From contig NZ_JAFKFX010000028.1 of assembly GCF_017308075.1 (NCBI RefSeq), positions 1 to 64,000 of the forward strand: a stretch of 64,000 nt of DNA, written 5' to 3'. The notes beneath the pieces were generated by a model. It made no database searches, was not told the origin of the DNA, and worked only from the letters and a program-made list of their open reading frames with translations. How positions within the stretch are numbered: position 1 is the first letter of the stretch; every line of letters begins with the position of its first letter. This DNA comes from Allobosea sp. Its GTDB lineage: Bacteria > Pseudomonadota > Alphaproteobacteria > Rhizobiales > Beijerinckiaceae. The translations under genes and the position numbers were made by a program. Below are positions 7,870 to 16,335 of this stretch, piece by piece.

Positions 7870-9584
7870 GCGCGTACTCCGTAAATGGATCCAATAGGGC
7901 CGCCGCCGATGAGCGCGGCTTGCAGCGCGGCCTTCGCGAGCTGCTTCACAAGTGACTTCAAAACGTCCTCGGCCTTGCCGCCGTCGATGATCAGGTCTGA
8001 GAGCGAATCGGTGATGGCTTCCCCGAAGAATCGCTGCGCCTCTTGGGCACTCTCCAGCGCCTTCTTGACCTCTTCGACCTTGACCTTGGCGTTGGCGTAA
8101 CCGGTCGCCGACTGCTCAATCTTTTGGCGCATCTCCTCGGTGACCGTGAGATTGGCCTTCTTCGCCGCCGTTTCGAGATCAAGGGCGGCCTTGGCCTTCT
8201 CCTTCTCGAATGTCGACTTGCCGACCATGGCGGCCTCGAGCTGGGCAGCCTTCGTCCGCTTCTCGACCGCGATCAGCTCCTTTTCATAGGCGTCGAGCTT
8301 TTCCTTGCTGGACGAGCCGGAGCCGCCGCCCTCCTTCGCGCCAGGAACCTTGAAGTTGGCGAGCGACACCTGCTTCTCCGGCGGGACCACCGTCTTCGGC
8401 GCCGCGGTCGGAGGCTTGTAGCTATTGGCGAACTCGGCCTCGCTGGCCCGGAAGCTCGCAATGGCTTTCCGAGACGCCGCGACCTCGGCAGCGGCACGTT
8501 CCGCGGCAACGGCATCGCGACCGCCAGAGTTCGCCGTCCCCATGGCGCGGGCAGCATCAGTCCGGCGCGCACGTTCGTCCTGGTAGCTCAGCCCCTGCTG
8601 ACGGAGAACCTTGCCGTTCGCCTCGTAGAGCGAAATGACCTTGTCCAGCAGCGACTGGACGCCGGTGACGGCGGACGTCGCAGCCGAGCCGATGCCTGCC
8701 ATGCTGCCTGCGACGCCATCTAGGCCTTTCACCAGCGCCGGAGTTAGCCCTACAGCCTCGTCGAACTTGCCGACGGCCAGGGTGAACTCGTTGCGGAGTC
8801 GCTGCGTCGCCTGATCGGTCGTGGTGACTGCGCCGGCGAGCTTGTCCTGCAACACCTGTGCGCCTGCCAGGCCGGCACGATAGAACGCCTCGGACGAAAC
8901 CTTGCCCTCGCGCACCAGCGACGAGAGCTTGCTGACGTCGCCACCGGCCTCTTTCAGGCCCGCCGCAACAGCTTGAAGGAGCGGGTATGCGCCTTCAAGC
9001 ATCGACGAATATTCTTCCGCACGAACCACGCCGCCGGACAACGCTTGTCCCATCTGCAGCAGCGCGCCCGACGCTTCCGAGGCCGACGTGCCGCCTACGC
9101 GGAGCGCCTGGCTGACCAAATCCGTGAACTGCAAAAGTTCGCCGCTGGTGGTCTTCAGCGTCGTCTGCGCCTGGCTGACGCGCCCGTACAGGCTGGCCAG
9201 TGCCTCCAAGGGCACGGCGTTGGCCTGCGCCGACTTCGTCAGGGCATCGAGAACACCGCCGCGCTGCGCCTCAGTGACGCCCGCGACAGTCAGCGTGTTG
9301 ACGATCTTCTTGTACTCGTCCGCGGTCTTGCGCAGCTCGTTGAAGGAGAGCCCTGCGCTGATCGCCGCGACCGCGGCAGCGCCCGCCTTCGTGAACGAGC
9401 CCGTGATCTTGGTCGCGGCGCTCGACATGTCGCTTTCCATCTTCCGTGCAGCCTTGCGCGTAGATCGAACCATGTTGTCGTTGGCGCCTTGGACGACCCT
9501 TTCTACCTTATCGAAGTCTTTCTTGAGGCGACCAACTTCCGCCTCAAGTTGAACGACCACGCGGGCCATGTCTTTGTTTGCCAT
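7866..9584 (-). CDS. Tail tape measure protein
   Basis: 572 aa. The N-terminal 60 residues form a charged coiled-coil (RVVVQLEAEVGRLKKDFDKVERVV). A TMP_3-type tape measure domain follows (about 75-270, including LSFNELRKTADEYKKIVNTLTVAGV and SGALLQMGQALSGGVVRAEEYSSMLEGAYPLLQAVAAGL). Then come an Ala-rich helical middle and another coiled-coil (about 430-530). The C-terminal GGGPIGSIYG segment is usual for such proteins. Tape measures set tail length by about 0.15 nm per residue, so this one would fit a tail near 85 nm. It follows terL by 3 bases. What is odd is that no tail tube or chaperone pair stands before it and no distal tail gene after it. Confidence 0.88.
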   Translation of the reverse strand: MANKDMARVVVQLEAEVGRLKKDFDKVERVVQGANDNMVRSTRKAARKMESDMSSAATKITGSFTKAGAAAVAAISAGLSFNELRKTADEYKKIVNTLTVAGVTEAQRGGVLDALTKSAQANAVPLEALASLYGRVSQAQTTLKTTSGELLQFTDLVSQALRVGGTSASEASGALLQMGQALSGGVVRAEEYSSMLEGAYPLLQAVAAGLKEAGGDVSKLSSLVREGKVSSEAFYRAGLAGAQVLQDKLAGAVTTTDQATQRLRNEFTLAVGKFDEAVGLTPALVKGLDGVAGSMAGIGSAATSAVTGVQSLLDKVISLYEANGKVLRQQGLSYQDERARRTDAARAMGTANSGGRDAVAAERAAAEVAASRKAIASFRASEAEFANSYKPPTAAPKTVVPPEKQVSLANFKVPGAKEGGGSGSSSKEKLDAYEKELIAVEKRTKAAQLEAAMVGKSTFEKEKAKAALDLETAAKKANLTVTEEMRQKIEQSATGYANAKVKVEEVKKALESAQEAQRFFGEAITDSLSDLIIDGGKAEDVLKSLVKQLAKAALQAALIGGGPIGSIYGVRA

Positions 9585-9587
9585 TGA

Positions 9588-11189
9588 TTATCCTAAGACG
9601 AGCGAACCGGGCTCGTAATTGTCAAAGATTGAGCCGGCTTCCACCGCGGCGTCAGCGCGACCAATGCTCATTGCAGCAGCGATTGCGCCGTCGACCTTTC
9701 GGGAGCGGTCGCGGCCCTTCTGAAAGCGCTGATTGCCCATATCGTCGGCGCGAAGGTGCGCGTTTGCGAAGTGGTTGCGCAGGATCGGGTGACCGCCATG
9801 GATAAGACGGCCCTCTAGGATCAGGCGCTCGGTGGCCTTAATCGCTGGACCCATGTGGCCGAACGACTGGCCGTGTTCGAAGATGGGAAGGCCATCATCT
9901 TCCAGCCGGCGCCTAACACCATGCGCGCCAAAGCGGTCGATCGCGATTTCGCGGACGTCGTATAGGTCGTCCAGTTCGCGAATCTTGGCTTCGACCACCT
10001 CAAGGTCGACGCTCCGCCCGGGCATCGTGAATAGGTGCTCGTCGTCACGCCACTGAAGCCAAGGCTGACCGTCCTTCTCTTGACGGGCCAGGAGTGTGTC
10101 GTCTGGCGCGAAGATCCACGGCACGATGATGACCGCGCCGTCTGGTCGCGGGAACGCAGCGACTACGGCCGCCAAGTCCTCGGTGAAGCCAAGATCGACG
10201 CCGACGAAGCAGGGCTCGCCGGCCAGGGATTCCATGTCGATGGGCTGATCACCCTCGTCATAGATCGCCATATCGAGCCAGGGTGCTTCGCTCTGCTCGA
10301 GCCACACGCCAAGGTGCAGACGACGGAAGGCGTCGCGCTGACTGGGGCGGTGCTGCGCTTCACTGGCGTAGGTGCGCAGACCTCCGATGTCCGGATACCC
10401 GAGCGCGAGCCCGGGGTTCGTCTCATGCCATACCGCCTCGTCGCGCCAGTCATCGTCCGGACCAGCCTCGAATAGAATCGGCAGAAATGACGGATCGATT
10501 GAGGGATCGGCCGCTACGTCCTTGGCATAGGCATAGAAGTCGTACGCAGGCGTATCCCGGCCCGCTCCCGCCGTGGTGGCGATGAAGAGAAGGCTGTTCC
10601 GGGTCTTATTGTGGCCGGTACGAATGGCGTCCAGCAGGTCGCCGGTGCGGAATTCGTGAAGCTCGTCAATGAACGTGAAGGCGGGCGTCAGACCGTGAGC
10701 ATTGCTGGCGTCAGCGGACATGGCCTCATAGATCACGTCCTGCTTGATGTAGCGGCAGCGCTTCAGTGTATCCTGAATCTTGACCGCGGCTTTAAGCTTC
10801 GGCGTGTTCCGGATGATGCCAGCCATCTCTCTGTGACAGAGAGAAGATTGCTTCTGTGAATTCGCGGCGCTGTATATCTGCGAGCCGGGGATGCGCTCCG
10901 GCCCGACCAGGTGAAGCATCTCCGCACCTGCAGCCAAAGCGGTCTTTCGACCGCCTCGGCCGACCATCAGGAATACGGTGCGATACTGGCGGGTGCCGTC
11001 CGGCTGGGTCGTTCCATAGACCTTCCGGACGACGCGTTCCTGCCAGGGGTCGAGATGAAACCGACCCGACAGGCTCTTTGGGTGCCGCATCCACGTCATG
11101 AAATCGACGGCGCGTTGCCCCTTACCGAGTGGGTCTGGAAGCTGCGTGCCGTCAGATATCCACGCCGGGCGGCGCGTCGTCTTCGTCAC
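9588..11189 (-). CDS. terL: Terminase large subunit
   Basis: A 533-aa HK97-type packaging motor (Terminase_1 family). The ATPase domain shows a deviant Walker A (VGRGGRKT, about 77-84) and Walker B with catalytic Glu (FTFIDELHE). The nuclease domain begins around VGVDLGFTEDLAAVVAA, with further acidic residues in IAIDRFGAHGVRR and the C-terminal KVDGAIAAAMSIGRA. It translocates and cuts DNA into the prohead at the portal. It starts with GTG and overlaps terS by 38 bp. Its place after the head-tail connectors, instead of before portal, is unusual. Confidence 0.93.
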   Translation of the reverse strand: MTKTTRRPAWISDGTQLPDPLGKGQRAVDFMTWMRHPKSLSGRFHLDPWQERVVRKVYGTTQPDGTRQYRTVFLMVGRGGRKTALAAGAEMLHLVGPERIPGSQIYSAANSQKQSSLCHREMAGIIRNTPKLKAAVKIQDTLKRCRYIKQDVIYEAMSADASNAHGLTPAFTFIDELHEFRTGDLLDAIRTGHNKTRNSLLFIATTAGAGRDTPAYDFYAYAKDVAADPSIDPSFLPILFEAGPDDDWRDEAVWHETNPGLALGYPDIGGLRTYASEAQHRPSQRDAFRRLHLGVWLEQSEAPWLDMAIYDEGDQPIDMESLAGEPCFVGVDLGFTEDLAAVVAAFPRPDGAVIIVPWIFAPDDTLLARQEKDGQPWLQWRDDEHLFTMPGRSVDLEVVEAKIRELDDLYDVREIAIDRFGAHGVRRRLEDDGLPIFEHGQSFGHMGPAIKATERLILEGRLIHGGHPILRNHFANAHLRADDMGNQRFQKGRDRSRKVDGAIAAAMSIGRADAAVEAGSIFDNYEPGSLVLG

Positions 11190-11556
11190 TAGTGAAACCT
11201 GAAACCTTGTTGCGCGACGCCGGGCTGATCCCGAACTCGGTCGCGAGCCTCGCCTGCAGGGCGATGGCCTCTTTCTGAATCGTGGTGGCTGGGTTGCGCT
11301 TCAGCTCGCCGGACGCGCCGACGATCAGGAGACCGTGTTTCACGATCTCGGCCTGCGCTTCGTCGATGCGGGCCGTGGCGGAGCAGTAGGACTTGAACAG
11401 CGGCAGCTCATGCGCCGCGATCTTCTCAGCCCGAACCAGCGCGCTAAGCTCGGCGCGCCACACCTTCTGTGCCAACGGGCTCAAGTCCTTCGGCGCTGGC
11501 GGCACCTTCTTGAGCGCGCCGGTTGTGGCTGTGACGGCGGCCTTTCGCCCCTTCAC
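11152..11556 (-). CDS. terS: Terminase small subunit, P27 family
   Basis: The 134-aa DNA-recognition subunit of the packaging motor. I chose the GTG at 11556 because it overlaps the upstream stop as GTGA; a longer frame to 11592 exists. The P27-family helical core is visible (DLSPLAQKVWRAELSALVRAEKI..., KSYCSATARIDEAQAEIVKHGLLIVG, GELKRNPATTIQKEAIALQARLATEFGISPASR). It selects the element's own DNA; if the element is a satellite, this protein would decide which genome fills the capsid. Confidence 0.88.
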   Translation of the reverse strand: MKGRKAAVTATTGALKKVPPAPKDLSPLAQKVWRAELSALVRAEKIAAHELPLFKSYCSATARIDEAQAEIVKHGLLIVGASGELKRNPATTIQKEAIALQARLATEFGISPASRNKVSGFTSDEDDAPPGVDI

Positions 11557-11873
11557 GACTGCACCGCGACGAGGTTCAGGTTCATGCCCCACTCGTCCGG
11601 GTTGGCGATGGCCTTGATGTCGAAGATGCGCGTCGCGTCGCGGGCATCCACGGCCCGCCAGGCGGTCGTAATCGTGCGCGTCCTAGCCGAGCTGCGGATG
11701 GTGATTGTGTACGGCTGGACGCCCTGTAGACGAGCCGCCTGAACGGTCTCCGAACCGATGCCGGGGCGCAGCCGCGCCGGCTCCGTGAAGACGGTCTCGA
11801 ATGGACCTGACGTCACATTGCCAAAACCATCGTCGACTTCGGATCTTGCTTGGAAATGTAGCTTGGATCTCAT
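11553..11873 (-). CDS. Head-tail adaptor (head closure-like)
   Basis: 106 aa from the ATG at 11873, which overlaps the upstream stop (ATGA). The sequence (MRSKLHFQARSEVDDGFGNVTSGPFETVFTEPARLRP...; AWRAVDARDATRIFDIKAIANPDEWGMNLNLVAV) has the beta-barrel pattern of SPP1 gp16/HK97 gp7-like head closure proteins (Phage_H_T_join). It would join the connector ring under the portal to the tail interface. The longer upstream frame is not used, since it runs through the previous gene. Confidence 0.75.
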   Translation of the reverse strand: MRSKLHFQARSEVDDGFGNVTSGPFETVFTEPARLRPGIGSETVQAARLQGVQPYTITIRSSARTRTITTAWRAVDARDATRIFDIKAIANPDEWGMNLNLVAVQS

Positions 11874-12238
11874 TGGGAAAGTCCCGCCTCTTTGATCGCA
11901 GCCCTGACGGCTCGGCGAGTCCGCGACCTGAAGCGCTTCTTGTTGAGCCGGTACGAGACAAAGAAGTACGGCTTGGCCGCCATCTTCCGGGTGCCCCACT
12001 CGACGAACCCGGCATGCGGTGCCGTGGCCTCGACGCGGTAGCCGTTCTCGATCTTCGCCGAGCCGATGCTGGCCTCAAGCTCGCCATCGTCGCGCGGAGC
12101 CAGAGACTTCGCCGTCGCCACCATCTCGGTAGCGTTCTTGGCTATGGCCTTGTCGATCTTTTCGCTGACGAGCCCGGACGCATTGCGGAAGGCCCGGGCC
12201 AAGCCCTTCACACCCTTGAGCTTGATGCTAACCGACAT
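11870..12238 (-). CDS. HK97 gp10-like tail completion protein
   Basis: 122 aa from the ATG at 12238. It carries the HK97-gp10 family signature: an N-terminal strand and helix (VSIKLKGVKGLARAFRNASGLVSEKIDKAIAKNATEMVATAKSLAP), then the diagnostic beta segment YRVEATAPHAGFVEWGTRKMAAKPYFFVSYR. Such proteins sit at the head-tail interface. The start overlaps the end of the connector gene by 11 bp and the stop overlaps the next ATG, so this is part of one coupled late cassette. Confidence 0.85.
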   Translation of the reverse strand: MSVSIKLKGVKGLARAFRNASGLVSEKIDKAIAKNATEMVATAKSLAPRDDGELEASIGSAKIENGYRVEATAPHAGFVEWGTRKMAAKPYFFVSYRLNKKRFRSRTRRAVRAAIKEAGLSQ

Positions 12239-12782
12239 ACGGCACCCGATAGGCCGCAATGACGTCGTCGAGCCCGAACGGAACCTCCTGCACAGCACCA
12301 GTCGGAGCTGCAGCAGCGGGGCGATTCTCATACCAGTAGAAGACCATAGTCAGGATGGCCTGGATGATCGGCGCCGGGGTCTCGGCATAGCCTGCCGTGA
12401 AGATGACTTCGGCGCTGTGCGCGCCGTATGGCCAGTCACCGACAGGCACGACGCGGTCACCGACAACACGGTAGGTGCTCGGATCCATGACGACGCCAGA
12501 GCCGCCGACTGCGATGTACTGGACCGTGTCGACGCTGATCAGCGGCGGGAGCGGAATGCGGATGGCACCACACAGAGGGCCGTCTATCTCCATGCGCCAA
12601 GTCTGCTCGCCGAGGCTACGGCCAAGCAGGCCATCAGGCCCGTCGAGCTTCTGCGTCGCGGCGTCAATGAGGTGCTGGATGATGCTGTTGTCGTCGTCGT
12701 GCGCGACGTGGAGGTAGTCCTTGGCGAGGTCCAGCGGAACGATCGGTTCCGGGCCGTCAACCAAAATAAGGCTTCGACTCAT
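12228..12782 (-). CDS. Head-tail connector, phiE125 gp8/HK97 gp6-like
   Basis: 184 aa. The N-terminal helical region (PIVPLDLAKDYLHVAHDDDNSIIQHLIDAATQKLDG) followed by a beta domain (TWRMEIDGP...IRIPLPPLISVDTVQYIAVGG...YRVVGDRVVPV) and AEVIFTAGYAETPAPIIQAILTMVFYWYENR is the standard pattern of the gp6-like connector ring below the portal. The HNH-kinase gene overlaps its start by 26 bp. Confidence 0.87.
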   Translation of the reverse strand: MSRSLILVDGPEPIVPLDLAKDYLHVAHDDDNSIIQHLIDAATQKLDGPDGLLGRSLGEQTWRMEIDGPLCGAIRIPLPPLISVDTVQYIAVGGSGVVMDPSTYRVVGDRVVPVGDWPYGAHSAEVIFTAGYAETPAPIIQAILTMVFYWYENRPAAAAPTGAVQEVPFGLDDVIAAYRVPYVG

Positions 12783-13680
12783 TAGGTGAAATTTCCAATA
12801 AACCAGAATGAAATGTCGCTTGGGGAGGCGCGGTGCGGGCTGGTGGCTGGAAGGTCTGGACCTCCCCCCTCGCCTTGGCGAACCACTCGGCGACGCGCGC
12901 TGTCATGCGTTCGCGGTGCCCGATGCTTCGATGATCGGCGTTGATGCGCGCCACGCACATGGCTTCGTCTGTGTCCATGACGTGGACCGTGCCGCCAAGC
13001 TCGCGTTGCCACCAGTCGCGCTCTGCGGGCTCGGGTGCGGAGACGATGAACCAAGCATGGTTGCCGTCACAAGTTGTGACGGCAACGGCCAACGACCGCA
13101 GCATCCGGTTGCGCTCCTCGAGCGCAGGTCCAGTCCATCGTGCCTCTGCGCTATAGATGGCGCAGCCAGCAAGCTCGGCCTTGATCTCGTCGAGGTCTAT
13201 GACGATGTCATGCGGACCAGCACGCTCACGCACCCACGTACTCTTGCCTGAGCCAGGCGCACCACACACGATGGTCAAGGGTATAGCGCTAGGCTGTAGG
13301 CCAGCAGGCCAGGTGCGTGCCCGCGCTTCAGCGGACATCTTGAACGACTGGGTACGCGCCGTGATAGCGCTATGATGGTGGCGGCACAGCCCAGATAGGT
13401 TGGACCAATGCAGGCGCAGGTCGGGCCTGCTGGCAACCGATTGGACGTGGTGCACCTCGGTAGCGGCGGCCGTACAGCCTTCATGCTGGCAGCCAGGATG
13501 CGCGGCTAGGTACTGCCTACGCACGGCACGCCAATCGGCGTCATAGCCACGCTCACCGGACTTCGGCCTTGCGGCGTCTAGGGCGGCTTTCCGCTTCCGC
13601 TCTGCCGTCTTCCTGCATTCGCACGTCTGGCCAGCCGGTACTGCTCTGCGGCAGCTAGAGCAGATGCGTGCCCTAAGCAT
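12757..13680 (-). CDS. HNH endonuclease fused to a P-loop kinase-like domain
   Basis: 307 aa from the ATG at 13680, which overlaps the previous stop by 8 bp. N-terminal: a Cys cluster (CSSC...CEC, residues about 7-21) and an HNH domain (about 40-115: CQHEGC, TEVHHVQSV, NLSGLCRHHHSAIT). C-terminal: a P-loop domain (about 130-280) with Walker A VCGAPGSGKST, VIDLDEIKAEL after it, and CVARINADHRSIG as a possible lid or sensor Arg region, resembling polynucleotide-kinase-like or adenylate-kinase-like folds. HK97-like phages need an HNH protein beside terminase for cos cutting; the fused kinase could repair or phosphorylate ends, which is inference. Normally these are separate genes. Confidence 0.85.
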   Translation of the reverse strand: MLRARICSSCRRAVPAGQTCECRKTAERKRKAALDAARPKSGERGYDADWRAVRRQYLAAHPGCQHEGCTAAATEVHHVQSVASRPDLRLHWSNLSGLCRHHHSAITARTQSFKMSAEARARTWPAGLQPSAIPLTIVCGAPGSGKSTWVRERAGPHDIVIDLDEIKAELAGCAIYSAEARWTGPALEERNRMLRSLAVAVTTCDGNHAWFIVSAPEPAERDWWQRELGGTVHVMDTDEAMCVARINADHRSIGHRERMTARVAEWFAKARGEVQTFQPPARTAPPQATFHSGLLEISPNESKPYFG

Positions 13681-14092
13681 CGATCGCGGCAGTGAAGGTA
13701 ATGGCGGCGTGGTTGGTCTCGCCATCGGGATCGCGCATGACGCGAGTCATCTGATGCTGGATTTCAACCGATGCGCCGGTGATGGTGATTTCCTGCCGGT
13801 GTAGGCACTTCCGAACGGCAGCAGCAATGTTGCTGACTTCGGCACGGCTATAGGCGACGCCATCGCCCCATGACCATGCGTCGACCTGAAACGTGAGTTC
13901 AATCAGGTCCATGCAGTCGTCGCTATCCTCGGATAGACCGTCATGTGGGCCGAGAGAGATGTAGGGAGATGCAACCGCGGGCTCGCCATTTTCATGAGGC
14001 GGGCGATCGTAAATCTTCGTGCCGACAAGCGCCGAAACAGCAGCATCGGCCTTCAACAGCGCGACGATGCGCTGGAGGACAAGCAATTCCAT
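13673..14092 (-). CDS. DUF3168 family protein (tail terminator-like)
   Basis: 139 aa with the DUF3168 pattern: N-terminal helix (LLVLQRIVALLKADAAVSALVGTKIYDRPP), PYISLGPHDGLSEDSDDCMDLIELTFQVDAWSW, and a C-terminal strand pair (RVMRDPDGETNHAAITFTAAI). Relatives such as lambda gpU-like and SPP1 gp17-like proteins cap the tail tube at the head-facing end. The usual neighbour is the gp10-like gene; here the HNH fusion and connector lie between. It starts after the non-coding hairpin at 14112-14137. Confidence 0.82.
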   Translation of the reverse strand: MELLVLQRIVALLKADAAVSALVGTKIYDRPPHENGEPAVASPYISLGPHDGLSEDSDDCMDLIELTFQVDAWSWGDGVAYSRAEVSNIAAAVRKCLHRQEITITGASVEIQHQMTRVMRDPDGETNHAAITFTAAIDA

Positions 14093-14111
14093 GATGATCC
14101 TGAAATGAAGA

Positions 14112-14137
14112 GGCGGTCGCCACTTTGGACGACCGCC
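14112..14137. repeat. Inverted repeat upstream of DUF3168 gene
   Basis: GGCGGTCG (14112-14119) pairs with CGACCGCC (14130-14137) across a 10-base loop, 20 bases upstream of the DUF3168 start in a 187-bp gap inside the late operon. No T-run follows on the minus strand. It could be a leaky terminator or RNA-processing site that lowers expression after the highly needed capsid genes. Confidence 0.4.
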
Positions 14138-14279
14138 GTTGTGCCCTTGTCTCTAGGAGTAAAGATGGTGCACGCGACCTTTTAGCCTTGTCCCGCTGAT
14201 ATACTTTTGGCGCCCGGGAGGCTAAATCTCGTTATTGGACGGGCCGCTTCGCGCCCTCATTATGAGGCGCCTAAGCTGA

Positions 14280-14672
14280 TTAGACCGGGGCCTTAGCCGG
14301 GTGACCGAGCACCGCAACAGCGCCAAGGGCGATCGACGTGCCGCCGGCAGTCGTGACGTTCAGCCGGACGTAGCGCTTACGGCCCGTGTAGCCGATCCGA
14401 TAGGCGGATGAAGCGGCAAGCGTAGCGGGAACGGTGCCGCGCTGATCGCCAGCGGCGACGTTGGCAAAGCCCGATCCGGATTCGTCGGATTCCTGCATGA
14501 CGACGCCGAAATCACCCGCGCCCGCGACCGCGCCGGTGTTGATGGCGAAGAGGGCCGAGCCGAAGCCGGAAAGGTCAATGGCATTGCCGTCGCCTGCCGC
14601 GGTTTTGACGGCAGGAACGATGGCCGAAACCACCTTGTTCGAAGTGTACGAGTCCTTCAAAGGGACCTCCAT
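14280..14672 (-). CDS. Small capsid-associated protein, decoration-like
   Basis: A 130-aa Gly/Ala/Thr-rich protein starting at the ATG at 14672; no strong ribosome-binding site is seen. Beta-strand alternation (SALFAINTGAVAGAGDFGVVMQES; YRIGYTGRKRYVRLNVTTAGGTSIALGAVAVLGHPA) and location directly after the major capsid gene suggest a head decoration or other capsid surface protein. No family is recognised with certainty. An overlapping longer frame to 14789 runs into the capsid gene and is rejected. Confidence 0.7.
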   Translation of the reverse strand: MEVPLKDSYTSNKVVSAIVPAVKTAAGDGNAIDLSGFGSALFAINTGAVAGAGDFGVVMQESDESGSGFANVAAGDQRGTVPATLAASSAYRIGYTGRKRYVRLNVTTAGGTSIALGAVAVLGHPAKAPV

Positions 14673-14727
14673 GAAATGAGAGGGGCCGCCCCGAAGGGCA
14701 GCCCGGAAAAGCGAACCGTGGTTCGGA

Positions 14728-16335
14728 TTAGGTCGCGGAGACCTTGAGGAACTTGACGGCTCGGCTGTCGCCCAGGCCGCCGCCGACACGGGAATAAGTG
14801 TCGTACAGAATCGCGCCCTTGGTGGTCACAGCGTCGCGTTCAACCCGCAAACCGTGGCGGTCGACCACGACATAGGCCTGCCCGAAGTCGCCGAAGGCAG
14901 CGATGATGTTGTTCGCGCCGATGTCCTGCAGATGGTCATCGATCACAACCGGATATCCGAGGATGGAGCCATTCTCGGCATCCTCGACAAGGTTGCCAGT
15001 CGCGGCCCAGAGGAAGCGCTTGGCGGTGTCCTGCAACTGCCGGAAGCGGATATAGGTCGCGCTGTTGACGAGCATGCGGGCATTGCCGCGGAAGCGCGGG
15101 TGCAGCGTCAGGACGAGCTTGACCAGCGCCTTCGCGAGCGTGTCGTCATCGGGGGCGCTGGCATGCCCGGCAGGGACATACTGCGTCGAGCCCCACGCGC
15201 GGGTAGCGTCGGCGTCGGCGACAATCGGATAGGTCAGGAGGCCCTTGGGCTTGCCGTCAATGCCGTCGCCATTCCAGAACGCGTCACCTTCGGTCAGAGC
15301 GAAGTCATTGGCTACCCAAGTCTGGAACCAGCCAGCGACGTCGAACGAGGCGTCCTCAGCGAGGTGGCGGGTGGTAGCGGGCGCGGCGTACATTTCGGCG
15401 ACGCCGTAAGAATGCTTGATGAGTTCAGGGCGGGCCGTGTCCTGCGGGCGGGCCGACTTCTCGCCAACCCACTGAGCACCACGATTTCCGGTGCTGTAGA
15501 ACCTTTCGTAGGTGTTGCCGCCGATCGTCACGACCTCGGCGAGCGAGCGGATCGGGCTGACATCCGCGAGCAGGTTCCGGATGGTGGAGTCGACGGTGGG
15601 CAGAATGAAGAAGCCGCCGGCCGTGTCGTTGTCCGAGGAGGCGGCACGGATTTCAGTGTCTTCGCCGGTGCGGATGAAGCTGGCGAGCGCGCGGCGTTCA
15701 GTGTCAGCAGTAGCATCGGCGGTAGCGCCGGCGCCGCCACGCTGGTCGCGGACCTCAAGCTCATCAATACGAGACTGAAGGTCGGCGACGCGGGTCTCGA
15801 GTTCGGCGGTGTCGGTATTCGTGTTGGGCATAGAAACCTCTAAGGAACGAATTGAAGTAATCTTGGCGCGAGGAGACGCGCCGGCATAGACGACGGAGAA
15901 CTCAACAAGCTCTGCGTCTTCGATCAGGTATTCACCCTTGGCATTGCGGTCCCATTTGACCGGGTAGAAGCCGATCGAGAGGGAGTTGATGCCTTCGCGA
16001 ATGAGGGTGTGGGCATCGCGGGCTCGCGCGATATCTAGGATCAGCCGACCTTCTACTTTCAGGCCGTAGCTGTCTTCGACGAGCGACGTCGCAACGCCGA
16101 TAACCTCGCGCGGGTCATGAGCCCATAGGATCGCCAGAGCATCGCCCCGGGTGGCCCGCTCGGACAGGGTGCGGGTGAAACTGCCCGGGAGGACGCGCTC
16201 GTTGTAGGACGGGACAAGGTCGTTGAAGACCGCGGCATATCCGCTGAAGGTGCCTGCCTCGGCGTCGACTACAGCCCGGGCCAGCGGTGCAGCAACGTGC
16301 CGACGCTGGATTTCGGTCGCGACGAGGTCAGTCAT
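14728..16335 (-). CDS. Fused HK97 prohead protease and major capsid protein
   Basis: One 535-codon frame. Residues 1-165 are the S78 prohead protease (FSGYAAVFND...; catalytic His73 in WAHDPREV, Ser120 in LSIGF, and LVEFSVVYAGASPRAKI). A Met at 169 starts a scaffold-like delta coiled coil (TAELETRVADLQSRIDELEVRDQ), followed by the HK97 capsid fold (about 235-535: AAGGFFILPTVDSTIRNLLADVSPIRSLAEVV; FWNGDGIDGKPKGLL; ARMLVNSATYIRFRQLQDT; GYPVVIDDHL; FGDFGQAYVVVDRHGLRVERD). The internal ATG at 15831 has AGAGG 6 bases upstream, so free capsid protein is probably made as well as a protease-capsid fusion. Confidence 0.92.
   Translation of the reverse strand: MTDLVATEIQRRHVAAPLARAVVDAEAGTFSGYAAVFNDLVPSYNERVLPGSFTRTLSERATRGDALAILWAHDPREVIGVATSLVEDSYGLKVEGRLILDIARARDAHTLIREGINSLSIGFYPVKWDRNAKGEYLIEDAELVEFSVVYAGASPRAKITSIRSLEVSMPNTNTDTAELETRVADLQSRIDELEVRDQRGGAGATADATADTERRALASFIRTGEDTEIRAASSDNDTAGGFFILPTVDSTIRNLLADVSPIRSLAEVVTIGGNTYERFYSTGNRGAQWVGEKSARPQDTARPELIKHSYGVAEMYAAPATTRHLAEDASFDVAGWFQTWVANDFALTEGDAFWNGDGIDGKPKGLLTYPIVADADATRAWGSTQYVPAGHASAPDDDTLAKALVKLVLTLHPRFRGNARMLVNSATYIRFRQLQDTAKRFLWAATGNLVEDAENGSILGYPVVIDDHLQDIGANNIIAAFGDFGQAYVVVDRHGLRVERDAVTTKGAILYDTYSRVGGGLGDSRAVKFLKVSAT
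15827..15843 (-). promoter_or_regulatory. Internal ribosome-binding site and start for the capsid protein
   Basis: On the minus strand AGAGG precedes an in-frame ATG (15831) with 6-base spacing, at the exact border between protease domain and scaffold/capsid part. It would give a 367-aa stand-alone capsid precursor in the large amount needed. Confidence 0.6.
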
